The notes under the pieces were generated by a model. It searched no databases and was not told the origin of the DNA. It saw only the letters and a program-made list of their open reading frames with translations. Below, in pieces: positions 39,025-47,970 of a DNA stretch of 64,000 nucleotides. A program made the translations under genes and the position numbers. Each line of letters starts with the position of its first letter. Positions within the stretch are counted from its first letter, which is position 1. The stretch comes from Alphaproteobacteria bacterium (GTDB taxonomy: Bacteria > Pseudomonadota > Alphaproteobacteria > RF32 > CAG-239). The stretch spans positions 38,664 through 102,663 of the forward strand of contig JAGBLF010000018.1 of the NCBI GenBank assembly GCA_017635595.1, written 5' to 3'.

Positions 39025-39053
39025 AAAAAACCGCCTGAATCTCTTCAAGGCGG
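39025..39053 (-). terminator. Intrinsic terminator/attenuator in the HTH leader
   Basis: On the minus strand CCGCC(T)TGAA-GAGA-TTCAGGCGG is followed by six T. It lies 15-20 bases before the HTH ribosome binding site, so it either ends an independent sRNA or attenuates the HTH gene. Confidence 0.85.
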
Positions 39054-39176
39054 GGAGTTCGAAACTGCTCATAGTCAGTCCGGTGTATTCAACATATTCC
39101 ACCGGCTCCCCATTGTTGAGGAGTTTATACCCATGAGAGGAGTTTCGACACTCCGCCGACGACCTCTCGCCGACAA
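39025..39176 (-). ncRNA. Structured leader RNA or sRNA upstream of HTH gene
   Basis: About 150 bases between a good promoter (39182-39209) and a terminator. Read on the minus strand, GGAGT-GTCGAA-ACTCC forms a hairpin that GAGA/TCTC can extend. GGGGAG pairs with CTCCCC and encloses a perfect CCGGTG/CACCGG stem; the terminator stem follows. AACTCCTCT in the RNA is a 9-base perfect complement of the HTH ribosome binding region AGAGGAGTT (38999-39007). I know no named family that it matches. A 19-codon frame (39134-39075) inside it lacks a binding site. Confidence 0.6.
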
Positions 39177-39181
39177 AATTG

Positions 39182-39209
39182 ATATTAAGGTAAATGCAAA
39201 TAAATGCAA
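39182..39209 (-). promoter_or_regulatory. Promoter for the structured RNA
   Basis: On the minus strand TTGCAT (39209-39204) and TAATAT (39187-39182), 16 bases apart. The predicted start is near 39175, at the base of the first stem. Confidence 0.65.
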
Positions 39210-39317
39210 GCAAAAAAATTAAACTTGCATTTTGTGGTATTTTTTATATGTTCAAAATATATTTTTGAGGTCTGCAAACATTATTCCGAAAGCGGTGTTG
39301 TTGAAAGGTGAATTCTG

Positions 39318-40424
39318 ATGAGAAAACGTATATATGCCGTCAGACACGGCGAAACAGATTTTAATAAACAAGGAATATGTCAAGGACAGGGCTGCAATAT
39401 CGGTTTAAATGAAACAGGCAGGCAACAGGCAGAACTTTTATCAGAGAAGTTAAAAAACATTGATTTGGGAGCCATCTACAGCAGCCCTCTCTTGCGCGCT
39501 TTGGAAACCGCCGAGATTGTGGCACAAAATAAGGGGATGGAAATTAAACAACATCAAGGGTTGATTGAGGCTAATTTCGGTGTGGCCGAGGGTGTTAGAA
39601 TGTCCGAGGTTAAAACTTGGCCTGTTTATCCGTTTTGGTGCAGTCATGATCCGAAATATGATACGGCACATTATGATAAAGGCGAAGATAAAATTCAGAT
39701 TCGCACCCGCGTTTTAAAGGCGATTGAAGAAATTTGCGCCGCAGAAGAAGCCGAAAATATTTTACTGGTTGCTCATAGTGCAATTGTGCGTGTACTCAAT
39801 TGGAGTGTTGGAAATTTTGTTCAAGGCTTGCCGAACGGTTCGATTTACGAGTTTATTTACGAGGACGGAAAATTGTCGGCGGTGAATAATAAAATTTTGT
39901 TATTATCTTGCTGTGCGCCGTGCTCATGCGCCGTTATTAAGACTATGGCGGAAAAAGGCGAAAATTTTGATGTGGCTTTTTATAATCCGAACATTCGCCC
40001 GTATGCGGAGTATCAAAAGCGCCGCGACGAAAATGAACGCGTGTGTCGTCAATATGGCGTTGACTTTATCGAATTAGAGTATGATAATAAACGCTGGTGT
40101 GAGCTGACCAAAGGTTTGGAAAACGAACCCGAACGCGGCGCGCGATGCTCTATATGCTTTTATATGCGCCTGAAACGTGTTATGGAGTATGCTAAAGAAA
40201 AAGGTTATAATGCAGTCGGTTCCGTGCTTGGTGTTTCGCGGTGGAAAAATCTGGATCAGGTTAATGCCGCGGCCGATAAAGCCGGACAGGAAACCAAAAT
40301 GGCTTATGTCCATATTGAAGGGCGCAAGAACGGTATGCAGGAGTTGCGCAGCCGGTTAATAAAAGAATTAGGTTTGTATAATCAAAACTATTGCGGTTGT
40401 AAGCCGCCTAAAACAGAAGAATAA
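39318..40424 (+). CDS. queH: Histidine phosphatase-QueH fusion protein
   Basis: The 368-residue protein joins two enzymes. Residues 1-190 are a histidine phosphatase (phosphoglycerate mutase-like) domain with RHGETDFN (His10) and the second His in LLVAHSAIVRVL. Residues about 193-368 are QueH (DUF208), an epoxyqueuosine reductase for the last step of queuosine synthesis, with Cys pairs in SCCAPCSC, RCSIC and the C-terminal YCGC. Both active sites look intact. QueH replaces the unrelated cobalamin-dependent QueG. The binding site before ATG 39318 is weak (AAAGG). Confidence 0.85.
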   Translation: MRKRIYAVRHGETDFNKQGICQGQGCNIGLNETGRQQAELLSEKLKNIDLGAIYSSPLLRALETAEIVAQNKGMEIKQHQGLIEANFGVAEGVRMSEVKTWPVYPFWCSHDPKYDTAHYDKGEDKIQIRTRVLKAIEEICAAEEAENILLVAHSAIVRVLNWSVGNFVQGLPNGSIYEFIYEDGKLSAVNNKILLLSCCAPCSCAVIKTMAEKGENFDVAFYNPNIRPYAEYQKRRDENERVCRQYGVDFIELEYDNKRWCELTKGLENEPERGARCSICFYMRLKRVMEYAKEKGYNAVGSVLGVSRWKNLDQVNAAADKAGQETKMAYVHIEGRKNGMQELRSRLIKELGLYNQNYCGCKPPKTEE

Positions 40425-40437
40425 CAAGGAGAGTAAA

Positions 40438-41418
40438 ATGCAGAAAATTATTCCGGCAAAATTGCAAAAAGGCGATAAAATTATGATTATTGCTCCGTCG
40501 CGTGGTTTGAAACTAATCGGGCAGGATTGTCGTGAGATTGCCGAAAAGCGCTTTCAAGATATGGGCTTGACTGTTGTTTTTGCGCCGAATACCAAAGATG
40601 AAAATTGGAATGAGTTAGGTACCGGTTCGGTTGAACAGCGTGTTGAAGATATTATGACCGCATTTAAGGATAAATCCGTTAAGGCCATTTTTACGACAAT
40701 CGGAGGCTTTAACTCTAATCAGATTTTAGCGCATTTGGATTATGATGTTATTAAAGCTAATCCGAAAATTATTTGCGGTTTTTCCGATATTACCGCCGTT
40801 TTGGCAGCCATTCAGGCAAAAACCGGTTTGGAAACTTATTACGGCCCGCATTACAGCTCGCTCGGTATGAAACTGGGGTGCGAATACACGTTGGATTATT
40901 TGCAAAAAATCCTGTTTTCCGATGAACCGATAGAAGTTAAAGCGTCTGCCGAATGGAGTGATGATATGTGGTTTATTGATCAGGATAAGCGCGAATTCAT
41001 CAAAAATGACGGTTTTTGGATTTTGCACGAGGGCAAAGCCGAAGGCAAAATCGTCGGCGGTAACTTATGCACATTTAATCTGCTTTTGGGGACGGATATG
41101 CGTCCGGCATTTGAACAGGATACGATTTTAATGATTGAAGATGATGCCGAAAGTTATCCGGCAGCATTTGACCGTAATTTGCAGGCATTGTGCCATCAAC
41201 CGGATTTCAAAAATGTTAAGGGTATGGTTATCGGTCGTTTTCAAAAAGGTTCGAAATTAGATCGAAAAATGCTGGAATTTATTATCAATAATAAACCGGA
41301 ACTGAAAAATATTCCGGTACTTGCCAATGTTGATTACGGACATACAACACCGATTATAACGATTCCGTTCGGCGGATATGCCGTTATGAATAACGGAAAA
41401 TTAACGCTGCAAAAATAA
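40438..41418 (+). CDS. ldcA: LD-carboxypeptidase (S66 family)
   Basis: It cleaves the terminal D-Ala from murein tetrapeptides during wall recycling; MccF-type members cleave other substrates. It has 326 residues, with nucleophile Ser in ICGFSDITAVLAAI (about 116-129), Glu in MIEDDAESYP and His in VDYGHTTP (about 302). It follows the queH fusion by 13 bases behind AAGGAGAG, and may belong with the degenerate AnmK homologue to a recycling theme. Confidence 0.9.
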   Translation: MQKIIPAKLQKGDKIMIIAPSRGLKLIGQDCREIAEKRFQDMGLTVVFAPNTKDENWNELGTGSVEQRVEDIMTAFKDKSVKAIFTTIGGFNSNQILAHLDYDVIKANPKIICGFSDITAVLAAIQAKTGLETYYGPHYSSLGMKLGCEYTLDYLQKILFSDEPIEVKASAEWSDDMWFIDQDKREFIKNDGFWILHEGKAEGKIVGGNLCTFNLLLGTDMRPAFEQDTILMIEDDAESYPAAFDRNLQALCHQPDFKNVKGMVIGRFQKGSKLDRKMLEFIINNKPELKNIPVLANVDYGHTTPIITIPFGGYAVMNNGKLTLQK

Positions 41419-41433
41419 TAAAGGATGTTACTG

Positions 41434-42786
41434 ATGGTATGGGGTTTGATTTGTTTAGTTTTTTTATATCTCGGATATAAATTAAACAGTCGCAAAATAG
41501 AGACGGAATTCGGTACAGATATTCACAGCTTACCGGAAAGTTACGGCGATGCGGCATCAACCCCTCTCAGCTATCGTCGAACACAGCTGTTGCAGTTTGG
41601 CCTGACCTTTGGTGTCGAAGGCTTTTTCGGTGCGGTAATCGGTGTTGTTTACGGACCGCTTACCATGATTTGGTGCGTTTTGGGCAGCGTGTTTTTAGGT
41701 TCGTTTTTGAACTATTACAGCGGAATGTACTCAAGAGCTCATCATAAATCATTACTATCCGTTGCCGAAGAAGTATTCGGCCGTAAAATATATCTGGCGC
41801 TGACACTTATTTTTTGTGTGTTGCTTTTGCTTGGAACGAGCGTTAATTTTATGTTTTTCTTAAATGTCGTCAGCCATGCTTTTCATCCTGATTGGCTGTG
41901 GTACGCCTTTTTGCTTGTTGTTGTCGGCATAGTTTTTTTAAGTTCGCAACGTTTTAACAAAGTATGTATGGCTGTCGGGGCAATGATTTTGTTGTCAACT
42001 CTGTATTTATGCATAATGTCTGTCGCGCATTTTGCAAACATAGAAGTCAGCAATAATCCGCTGAATTATCCTAATTTAAAATATGCCTATCCGTTTTTGT
42101 TTATTACGGTAAATATAGGTGTTTTAAGCGGTATTCAGGCCTTAAAATGCACTTTAACAGCCGAGCATATCCGTAATGAACGTATGGGAAAAGGCGTATT
42201 TATCGCAACCACATTATTCCAAGCCGGTATGGTTGTTTTGTGGGGGTTATTGCTTCTAGCTTGGAATCCGTCGTTAAAGGTGCTGACTTCAGCTATTTCC
42301 AAAGAGGCCATGCCGGATATTGTTTTGCACAAATATTTGACGGTACATACGGGTGTAATCGGTGAATACGCCGTAACGGTCACATTAGCCGCCGTGTGCA
42401 TTCTGTCTGCCGGAGTTATGCTGCGATTAATTTCGAAACTCCTCAAAGAGGCCGGTATTGCTTCTAAATTAGAACATCGGATAATCGGGGTTGTGTTGTC
42501 GATAATGAGCGCTTTATTTTTATTTTTTCCTTCCGTTATGCACGGATACGAGCTTATCAATCAATTAATTGTATTGTATTTGCTTTATACGTGTATATAT
42601 TTGCGAAGAAAACAAAAACAAAGTTACAAACATCTTTTGTTTATTGCCTATATTCTGTCAGGTGCTTGTGTCGCATATTTATTAATGGCTGTATTACGCC
42701 TACCGCTGAATGTCGGTGTTTTCAGCGGTTTGACCTGTACATTTTGCGCTTGTGTCGGACACTATTTTTACCATAAAAAAGTTTAA
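41434..42786 (+). CDS. CstA-like membrane transporter
   Basis: I prefer ATG 41434 (450 residues), 8 bases after AAAGGA, over 41425. It has about 12-13 membrane helices. The block IGVVYGPLTMIWCVLGSVFLG and the later SGIQALKCTLTAEHIRNERM match CstA, which carries peptides or pyruvate. It is well short of the usual 650-700 residues of CstA, apparently lacking its C-terminal region. Its stop overlaps the opposing ABC exporter stop by four bases (TTAA). Confidence 0.75.
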   Translation: MVWGLICLVFLYLGYKLNSRKIETEFGTDIHSLPESYGDAASTPLSYRRTQLLQFGLTFGVEGFFGAVIGVVYGPLTMIWCVLGSVFLGSFLNYYSGMYSRAHHKSLLSVAEEVFGRKIYLALTLIFCVLLLLGTSVNFMFFLNVVSHAFHPDWLWYAFLLVVVGIVFLSSQRFNKVCMAVGAMILLSTLYLCIMSVAHFANIEVSNNPLNYPNLKYAYPFLFITVNIGVLSGIQALKCTLTAEHIRNERMGKGVFIATTLFQAGMVVLWGLLLLAWNPSLKVLTSAISKEAMPDIVLHKYLTVHTGVIGEYAVTVTLAAVCILSAGVMLRLISKLLKEAGIASKLEHRIIGVVLSIMSALFLFFPSVMHGYELINQLIVLYLLYTCIYLRRKQKQSYKHLLFIAYILSGACVAYLLMAVLRLPLNVGVFSGLTCTFCACVGHYFYHKKV

Positions 42787-45071
42787 CTTAATTGGGTTTT
42801 ATAAAGCGCGGCATATTCTCCGTCATTTTTAATCAGTTCGTCATGTGTACCCTCTTCGACGATTTTTCCGTTGTTCAAAACAACAATGCGGTCGGCATTG
42901 CGAACGGTTGACAGTCGGTGGGCAATAACCAAGACCGTGCGGTCTTTCATTAAATTGTCAAGAGCTTGCTGAACAACGGCTTCGGATTTATTATCCAATG
43001 CCGATGTCGCTTCATCCAAGATAAGAATAGGAGCATTTTTGATAAAGGCGCGGGCGATGGCTATACGCTGTTTTTGTCCGCCGGATAACATAACACCGCG
43101 CTCACCGATTGTTGTATCCAAGCCTTTTTCCAAAGATTCTATAAATTCATGCAGGCAGGCTGAATCAATTGCCTGTTGCAGTTGTTCTTCACTTACATCA
43201 GTTCTGCCTAACAAAATATTATCTCTTATTGTACCGCCAAACAGGAAGTTATCTTGAAAAACAATGGCAATATTATCTCTTAAACTGTCAATTTCATAAT
43301 CTTTGATGTTAATGCCGTCAATTTCAATTGAACCGGTCGATACATCATAAAAACGAGGCAACAGAGTGGATATTGTTGTCTTTCCGCCACCGGAATTTCC
43401 GACTAAAGCAACGGTTTGTCCGGCGCGAATATCCAGATTTATATTTTGTAAAACAGGTCTGTCTGCACTATAAGCAAAAGAAACATCTTTGTAACTGATA
43501 TTGCCAGAACAATGATTGAGTTTTGTTGCATTGCTGCCGTTACGAATGGTCGGAATTTTATTCAAGTTTTCAAAAACACGTTCAACAGCCATCAACGAAA
43601 AGACGACACTGTTATAATTATTCCCTATTGATTTTATAGGATTATACAGCATAACAAGCGAGGTTATAAAAGAAGCAAAATTACCGACGGTAATCTGATG
43701 GCTGACAATTAAATAACTGCCGAACCAAATAACAAAAGCAATACCGAAAGAAGATATAAAATGCATAATCGGGGAAATAATGCCGGTTTTTTGTAACATT
43801 GTTAAACTCAGGTTAAATACTGCTTCAACAGATTTTGTAAATTTGGCTTTGCAGTAATCATATAAATTATAGGCCGTAATAATTCTGTTACCGCTAAAAA
43901 CATCATTATAATTTGTCAGTAACATCATCATGGCTTTGGTATCTTTTGAAACGGTTTTTTTCAGGCGCTTGCGAACGCGTGTTAACGGCAGCAGAGCACC
44001 AAACAGAACAACAACGGCCACAATGGCTAATTGCCAGGAGTTGTAAAACAGAACAATAATAAGGGATAACGACGAGAAGAAACGTGTCGCAAACATCTTC
44101 ATATTGTTCAGTAATCCGCCGCATGCAGATTCGGCATCATTATTAAATCTGAATAAAATTTCACCGGAATTTGATTTATCAAAAAAAGCGGCATCATTAT
44201 GTAAAAGCTTGTTAAAAAGATCACGTTTTAAATCTAACGACATTTTATTTCCGACCCATGTGTTCATGTATGTAGCAACATATGTAAAGAGAGCCTGCAA
44301 TACGCTGAACACAACTATCATCAGCGGGATGTACATTGTCCAACCGCTTTGCTTTTCAACCAAAACAACATCCATAAAAGGCTTTAATGACCAGGCTATG
44401 ACGGCATCCATCGAGCCGACCGGAACCGTTATTAAAACAGCCAATAAAGCTCTGCCCCAATAAGGTTTGGTATACGGAAAAATCAAAGCGTAGTTCTTAA
44501 AAGTGTATAAAGTGAGTAATTTTTCTTTTATTTTTTGACGGAAAATATAGCCGGCAATAAGCAACCCGCACAAAATGATACCAAAAAGCAAAGCGGTTAT
44601 GAAAATAACAGGCTTGAATACACGATGCTCCAGTTTATAGCAATTTTGGCACACATCAATTGTTGTTTCGCTTTGTATGACTGCCGAAAGATTGTCGGCA
44701 CTATTATTGATAATGCGCAAACCATCAGTTTGCAAGGGTTGTAAATTTTTCAAAGCCTTACCGCTTAAGAACATATCTGATATATTGACAATACCGGCGT
44801 ATTTACTGAGTTTTAATGTGAGGGCATTAATGTCTGTTGAATTCAGAACAACGGTATATAGAACCGGCGTTTCGGTCATTTCAGGATATATTTGAGTGTT
44901 TTTTTCGGTGCCGTTGAAATCGGTATAACGGAAGTCAAGCAACGCTTCACCGTTGCCGCTTAAAAAGAAAGATAATGTCGGATTCGGATAACCGTACCAT
45001 AAAAAAGACGACAAACCGATGGTCAGCAGCAGACCGGCTGCAGCACAAAATATAAGTTTTCCGAGTTTCAT
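42783..45071 (-). CDS. ABC exporter with N-terminal extracytoplasmic domain
   Basis: The C-terminal 570 residues are an MsbA-like exporter: membrane helices, Walker A GNSGGGKTT (about 559), signature LSGGQKQR (about 660) and DEATSALD. The N-terminal 190 residues are extra: a first membrane helix, about 120 residues of extracytoplasmic beta-rich sequence with CQNC, then a second helix (KPVIFITALLFGIILCGLLIAG). That addition is not seen in ordinary MsbA. It may bind substrate or a partner outside the membrane. It stands alone on the minus strand. Confidence 0.85.
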   Translation of the reverse strand: MKLGKLIFCAAAGLLLTIGLSSFLWYGYPNPTLSFFLSGNGEALLDFRYTDFNGTEKNTQIYPEMTETPVLYTVVLNSTDINALTLKLSKYAGIVNISDMFLSGKALKNLQPLQTDGLRIINNSADNLSAVIQSETTIDVCQNCYKLEHRVFKPVIFITALLFGIILCGLLIAGYIFRQKIKEKLLTLYTFKNYALIFPYTKPYWGRALLAVLITVPVGSMDAVIAWSLKPFMDVVLVEKQSGWTMYIPLMIVVFSVLQALFTYVATYMNTWVGNKMSLDLKRDLFNKLLHNDAAFFDKSNSGEILFRFNNDAESACGGLLNNMKMFATRFFSSLSLIIVLFYNSWQLAIVAVVVLFGALLPLTRVRKRLKKTVSKDTKAMMMLLTNYNDVFSGNRIITAYNLYDYCKAKFTKSVEAVFNLSLTMLQKTGIISPIMHFISSFGIAFVIWFGSYLIVSHQITVGNFASFITSLVMLYNPIKSIGNNYNSVVFSLMAVERVFENLNKIPTIRNGSNATKLNHCSGNISYKDVSFAYSADRPVLQNINLDIRAGQTVALVGNSGGGKTTISTLLPRFYDVSTGSIEIDGINIKDYEIDSLRDNIAIVFQDNFLFGGTIRDNILLGRTDVSEEQLQQAIDSACLHEFIESLEKGLDTTIGERGVMLSGGQKQRIAIARAFIKNAPILILDEATSALDNKSEAVVQQALDNLMKDRTVLVIAHRLSTVRNADRIVVLNNGKIVEEGTHDELIKNDGEYAALYKTQLS

Positions 45072-45202
45072 CTTACCTCATATCAAAATATCAAACTGTT
45101 CCGAATATAAAATATTTTTTACTCAGTGACAATAAGAATATGTAATATATGCAATTTCTTAATTATTTGATTATATCTTGTATAAGATAAAGGAGAAAAA
45201 AT

Positions 45203-46330
45203 ATGCAGGCAGATAAAAGATTAACGGCGCTTGCCGAAAACATTTTAAGCAAGTCGTTGCGTGTAAAAAAAGGTGAAAAAGTATATTTGGAATCATTCGG
45301 AGCAAGTACGAAAGAAATGCTCAACGAAATGATAAAAGTTACCATTAAACTCGGCGCGACACCTTTTTATTTTTTTAATGACAGTGATTTTATCAAGAGT
45401 CTCATTAATGGGGCTGAAAAGGAACAAATTGAGAGCTTTACGGCATTTCATAAATATTTGATGGAAAATGCAGACTGCTATGTCGGATTACGCGGCAATG
45501 ATGATTTGTTTGCATTAGCGGACGTTGATGAAAAGTATCGTAGCTTGTATAACAAAATTTTTCATGAACAAGTTCATATGCGCACGCGTTTACCGAAAAC
45601 ACGTTGGTGTGTTATGCGTTACCCTAATATCACCATGGCCGCAATGTCACGTATGTCTTTACAGCAATTTGAAGATTTTTATTTCAACGCTTGCCTGCTG
45701 GATTATCAAAAAATGGGCAAGGCTATGCTGCCTTTAAAAAAACTTATGGATAAAACCGATAGAGTTCATATCAAGGGCAAGGATACCGATTTGACATTTT
45801 CCATCAAAGGCATTAAAGCTATTGTTTGTGACGGTAAAATGAATATTCCTGACGGCGAGGTTTATACGGCACCGGTTAAAGATTCGATTAACGGATACGT
45901 TCAGTTTAATACCGATACGACACACGGCGGCATTTTTTATTCTAATATTCGATTGGAATTCAAAAACGGGAAAATTGTTAAAGGAACTTCTTTGGCAAAC
46001 AACGATGAATTCCAAAAAGTATTGGACAGTGATGCCGGCAGTCGATATATGGGGGAATTTGCATTTGGCGTAAATCCGTATATAACACATCCGATTTTGG
46101 ATATTCTGTTTGATGAAAAAACCTGCGGTTCTTTTCACATGGCCATAGGTAATTCGTATGAAGATGAGACAAATAACGGAAACGTATCTTCAATTCACTG
46201 GGATTTGGTTAAAATTCAGACACCGGAACACGGTGGCGGTGAAATATGGTTTGATGACGTGCTGGTGCGAAAAGACGGTAAATTTGTTTTGCCGGAGCTC
46301 GAAGGGTTAAATCCTGAAAATCTTAAATAG
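45203..46330 (+). CDS. M29-family aminopeptidase
   Basis: The 375-residue protein matches the thermophilic aminopeptidase T/AmpS family of metallo-aminopeptidases (KVYLESFG, ADCYVGLRG, IKGKDTDLTFSIKG, PDGEVYTAPV, FGVNPYI). Metal ligands are expected in the conserved Glu, His and Asp of the C-terminal half (the EHGGGEIWFDD region). It is probably a cytoplasmic peptide-degrading enzyme. A binding site AAGGAG precedes ATG 45203. Confidence 0.88.
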   Translation: MQADKRLTALAENILSKSLRVKKGEKVYLESFGASTKEMLNEMIKVTIKLGATPFYFFNDSDFIKSLINGAEKEQIESFTAFHKYLMENADCYVGLRGNDDLFALADVDEKYRSLYNKIFHEQVHMRTRLPKTRWCVMRYPNITMAAMSRMSLQQFEDFYFNACLLDYQKMGKAMLPLKKLMDKTDRVHIKGKDTDLTFSIKGIKAIVCDGKMNIPDGEVYTAPVKDSINGYVQFNTDTTHGGIFYSNIRLEFKNGKIVKGTSLANNDEFQKVLDSDAGSRYMGEFAFGVNPYITHPILDILFDEKTCGSFHMAIGNSYEDETNNGNVSSIHWDLVKIQTPEHGGGEIWFDDVLVRKDGKFVLPELEGLNPENLK

Positions 46331-46347
46331 ACATTTAAGAAAAATTT

Positions 46348-46355
46348 GCTATACT
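46348..46355 (+). promoter_or_regulatory. Extended -10 promoter for the PilT/DotB-like gene
   Basis: TGCTATACT gives an extended -10 (TGn-TATACT, TATACT at 46350-46355), 32 bases before the start codon. The -35 is weak. Confidence 0.45.
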
Positions 46356-46386
46356 CATTGCAACATAACAATAAGAGGAGATAAAT

Positions 46387-47370
46387 ATGGCCAGAATTAA
46401 TGATGTTTTCCATTCCGATATTTTTATTATGCCGGATAAAAAAGTATTTGTTCCGGATCCGCGAACGGAAAACGGCCTGCAGATTCTTGAACCGGAAGAT
46501 TTTGCGGATTTTTATGATTTGCTGGAAAAGACTTATCGAGGTAAATCCAGCTATACGATGATTTACGAAGGTTTTTTCTTCCGTGTAGAGAGAACAAATT
46601 CGATGTACGGACCGATGTACTGTATGCGTAAAATGCCGAAAAAAGTTCCGGATTTGATGAGTTTGGGGTATCCGCCGGCGTTAATTAATTATTTGGCCGG
46701 TTTGGGTAATGCTTCAGGATTGATATTGCTCGGTGGTGCAACGGGTTCAGGTAAAACAACAACAATTTCAAGCTTGCTTAAAGAATATCTGATTCGTAAC
46801 GGCGGGTTTGCCTACACGATTGAAGACCCTTTCGAAATGCCGCTTGACGGCGAATATAAATCTATGAACGGCTCAATGGGTTTGTGCAAACAAACACAGC
46901 CGGTTGATGATAACTGGGGCGCATCACTACGTTCAGCCCTGCGTTCGCGTCCGCGTTTTATTCTCGTCGGCGAGATCAGAACTCCTGATGCGGCAAGCGA
47001 AGTCTTGCGCGCAGCCACCTCGGGACACTTGGTGTTATCAACAATTCACGCCAATAATGTGACAGATGCTCTGGATGCTATGGTAAAACATGCAACCGCC
47101 GGTGAAATGAGTGAAGAATTAGGCTTTGACTTGTTATCCCGCGGCATTTTGGGCGTTATTCATCAAACATTGGTTGGTATCGGGCAAAAACGTCCGGTTG
47201 TGCAATATTTGTTTGCCAATCCGAATACAACAATCGGTGACCAAACTCGAAATATTATTAAAACCGGTAAATTGAATTTGGCAACCACAATTGAAATGCA
47301 GATGACCCGTATGATGCAAAATCGTCCGCTGTTTGAAATAGGGGATAACTCCCGATTAAGTAAACAATAA
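46387..47370 (+). CDS. PilT/DotB/TraJ-type ATPase
   Basis: A hexameric secretion/retraction ATPase of 327 residues, with Walker A GGATGSGKTT (about 116-125), Asp-box and Walker B RPRFILVGEIRTPDA and the HAN box STIHANNVTDAL. It is close in form to DotB of Legionella Dot/Icm and TraJ of IncI plasmids. It has its own promoter and a strong terminator and points toward the pilus operon, so its regulation is separate from the assembly ATPase (pilQ). It may drive pilus retraction or power the adjacent type IV secretion genes. Confidence 0.85.
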   Translation: MARINDVFHSDIFIMPDKKVFVPDPRTENGLQILEPEDFADFYDLLEKTYRGKSSYTMIYEGFFFRVERTNSMYGPMYCMRKMPKKVPDLMSLGYPPALINYLAGLGNASGLILLGGATGSGKTTTISSLLKEYLIRNGGFAYTIEDPFEMPLDGEYKSMNGSMGLCKQTQPVDDNWGASLRSALRSRPRFILVGEIRTPDAASEVLRAATSGHLVLSTIHANNVTDALDAMVKHATAGEMSEELGFDLLSRGILGVIHQTLVGIGQKRPVVQYLFANPNTTIGDQTRNIIKTGKLNLATTIEMQMTRMMQNRPLFEIGDNSRLSKQ

Positions 47371-47384
47371 TCAGTTTATATTCT

Positions 47385-47427
47385 AAAAAACTCACTCCCG
47401 TTTTGTTACACGGGAGTGAGTTTTTTT
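47385..47427. terminator. Bidirectional terminator between DotB-like ATPase and pil operon
   Basis: ACTCACTCCCG (47390-47400) pairs perfectly with CGGGAGTGAGT (47411-47421), with A-run before and T-run after. Confidence 0.9.
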
Positions 47428-47435
47428 CTATGCAA

Positions 47436-47954
47436 TTAATGGAATGTCCATATAATCATATTATCGGAGGACTTACAAATATCACGAGTTTTATATTTTC
47501 CGATAGGCAGAGCGTGATCTTCTCCCCATGCAAAAACGGTATCATTAAGTGTAATAGTTTCCAACCCGAGTTGTTTGTCCCGGCTGACAGGCATTTCACT
47601 CAATCCGATACAAGCAGATTTATTAAGCTTTTTTAAGACAATGTTAAAACTCATCTCACCGGGCATAACAACATCACCATTATCACCGCTGCCGATAGCC
47701 ACTTCATAGTCTTTATATTGATTCAAATCAATTTTAACCATACCATTTTCTTTGGCAAAATCGGTTGAAAGTTTCCAATATCCCGGCTGATCGCGATAAT
47801 AGCTGCGTATCATGTCTGAGGTGGCAATAATTTGGGTATGCAAATCTTTATAAGGATTGTGGAACATAAAGTAGCATGACAGCATAACGGCAATAATAAG
47901 CGCAAAACATATCGCCAAACCCCGAATATTATATAGCTTAATGTGTGCGTTCAT
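47436..47954 (-). CDS. PilS-like type IVb pilin or pseudopilin
   Basis: Met 47954 (behind CAGGGGTAAAG) gives 172 residues: a short positive N terminus, one hydrophobic helix (GLAICFALIIAVMLSCYFMF), then a soluble domain. The C-terminal part has two Cys (ACIGL and DICKSS) like the disulfide loop of TcpA/PilS pilins. As the last gene of a colinear PilL-R set, it occupies the PilS position. It lacks the usual pilin Glu5 and GFTLIE-type start, so it could be a pilin-like minor protein or one processed in another way. Confidence 0.6.
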   Translation of the reverse strand: MNAHIKLYNIRGLAICFALIIAVMLSCYFMFHNPYKDLHTQIIATSDMIRSYYRDQPGYWKLSTDFAKENGMVKIDLNQYKDYEVAIGSGDNGDVVMPGEMSFNIVLKKLNKSACIGLSEMPVSRDKQLGLETITLNDTVFAWGEDHALPIGKYKTRDICKSSDNMIIWTFH

Positions 47955-47970
47955 AGTCTTTACCCCTGTG

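Noticed and set aside
39075..39134. 19-codon leader peptide inside the structured RNA
   Set aside because: No ribosome binding site precedes it; the surrounding bases are part of RNA stems. Kept only as a note.
38977..39213. 78-codon minus-strand ORF across the structured leader
   Set aside because: Its Met lies upstream of the predicted transcription start, and the frame runs through the promoter, all stems and the terminator into the HTH start.
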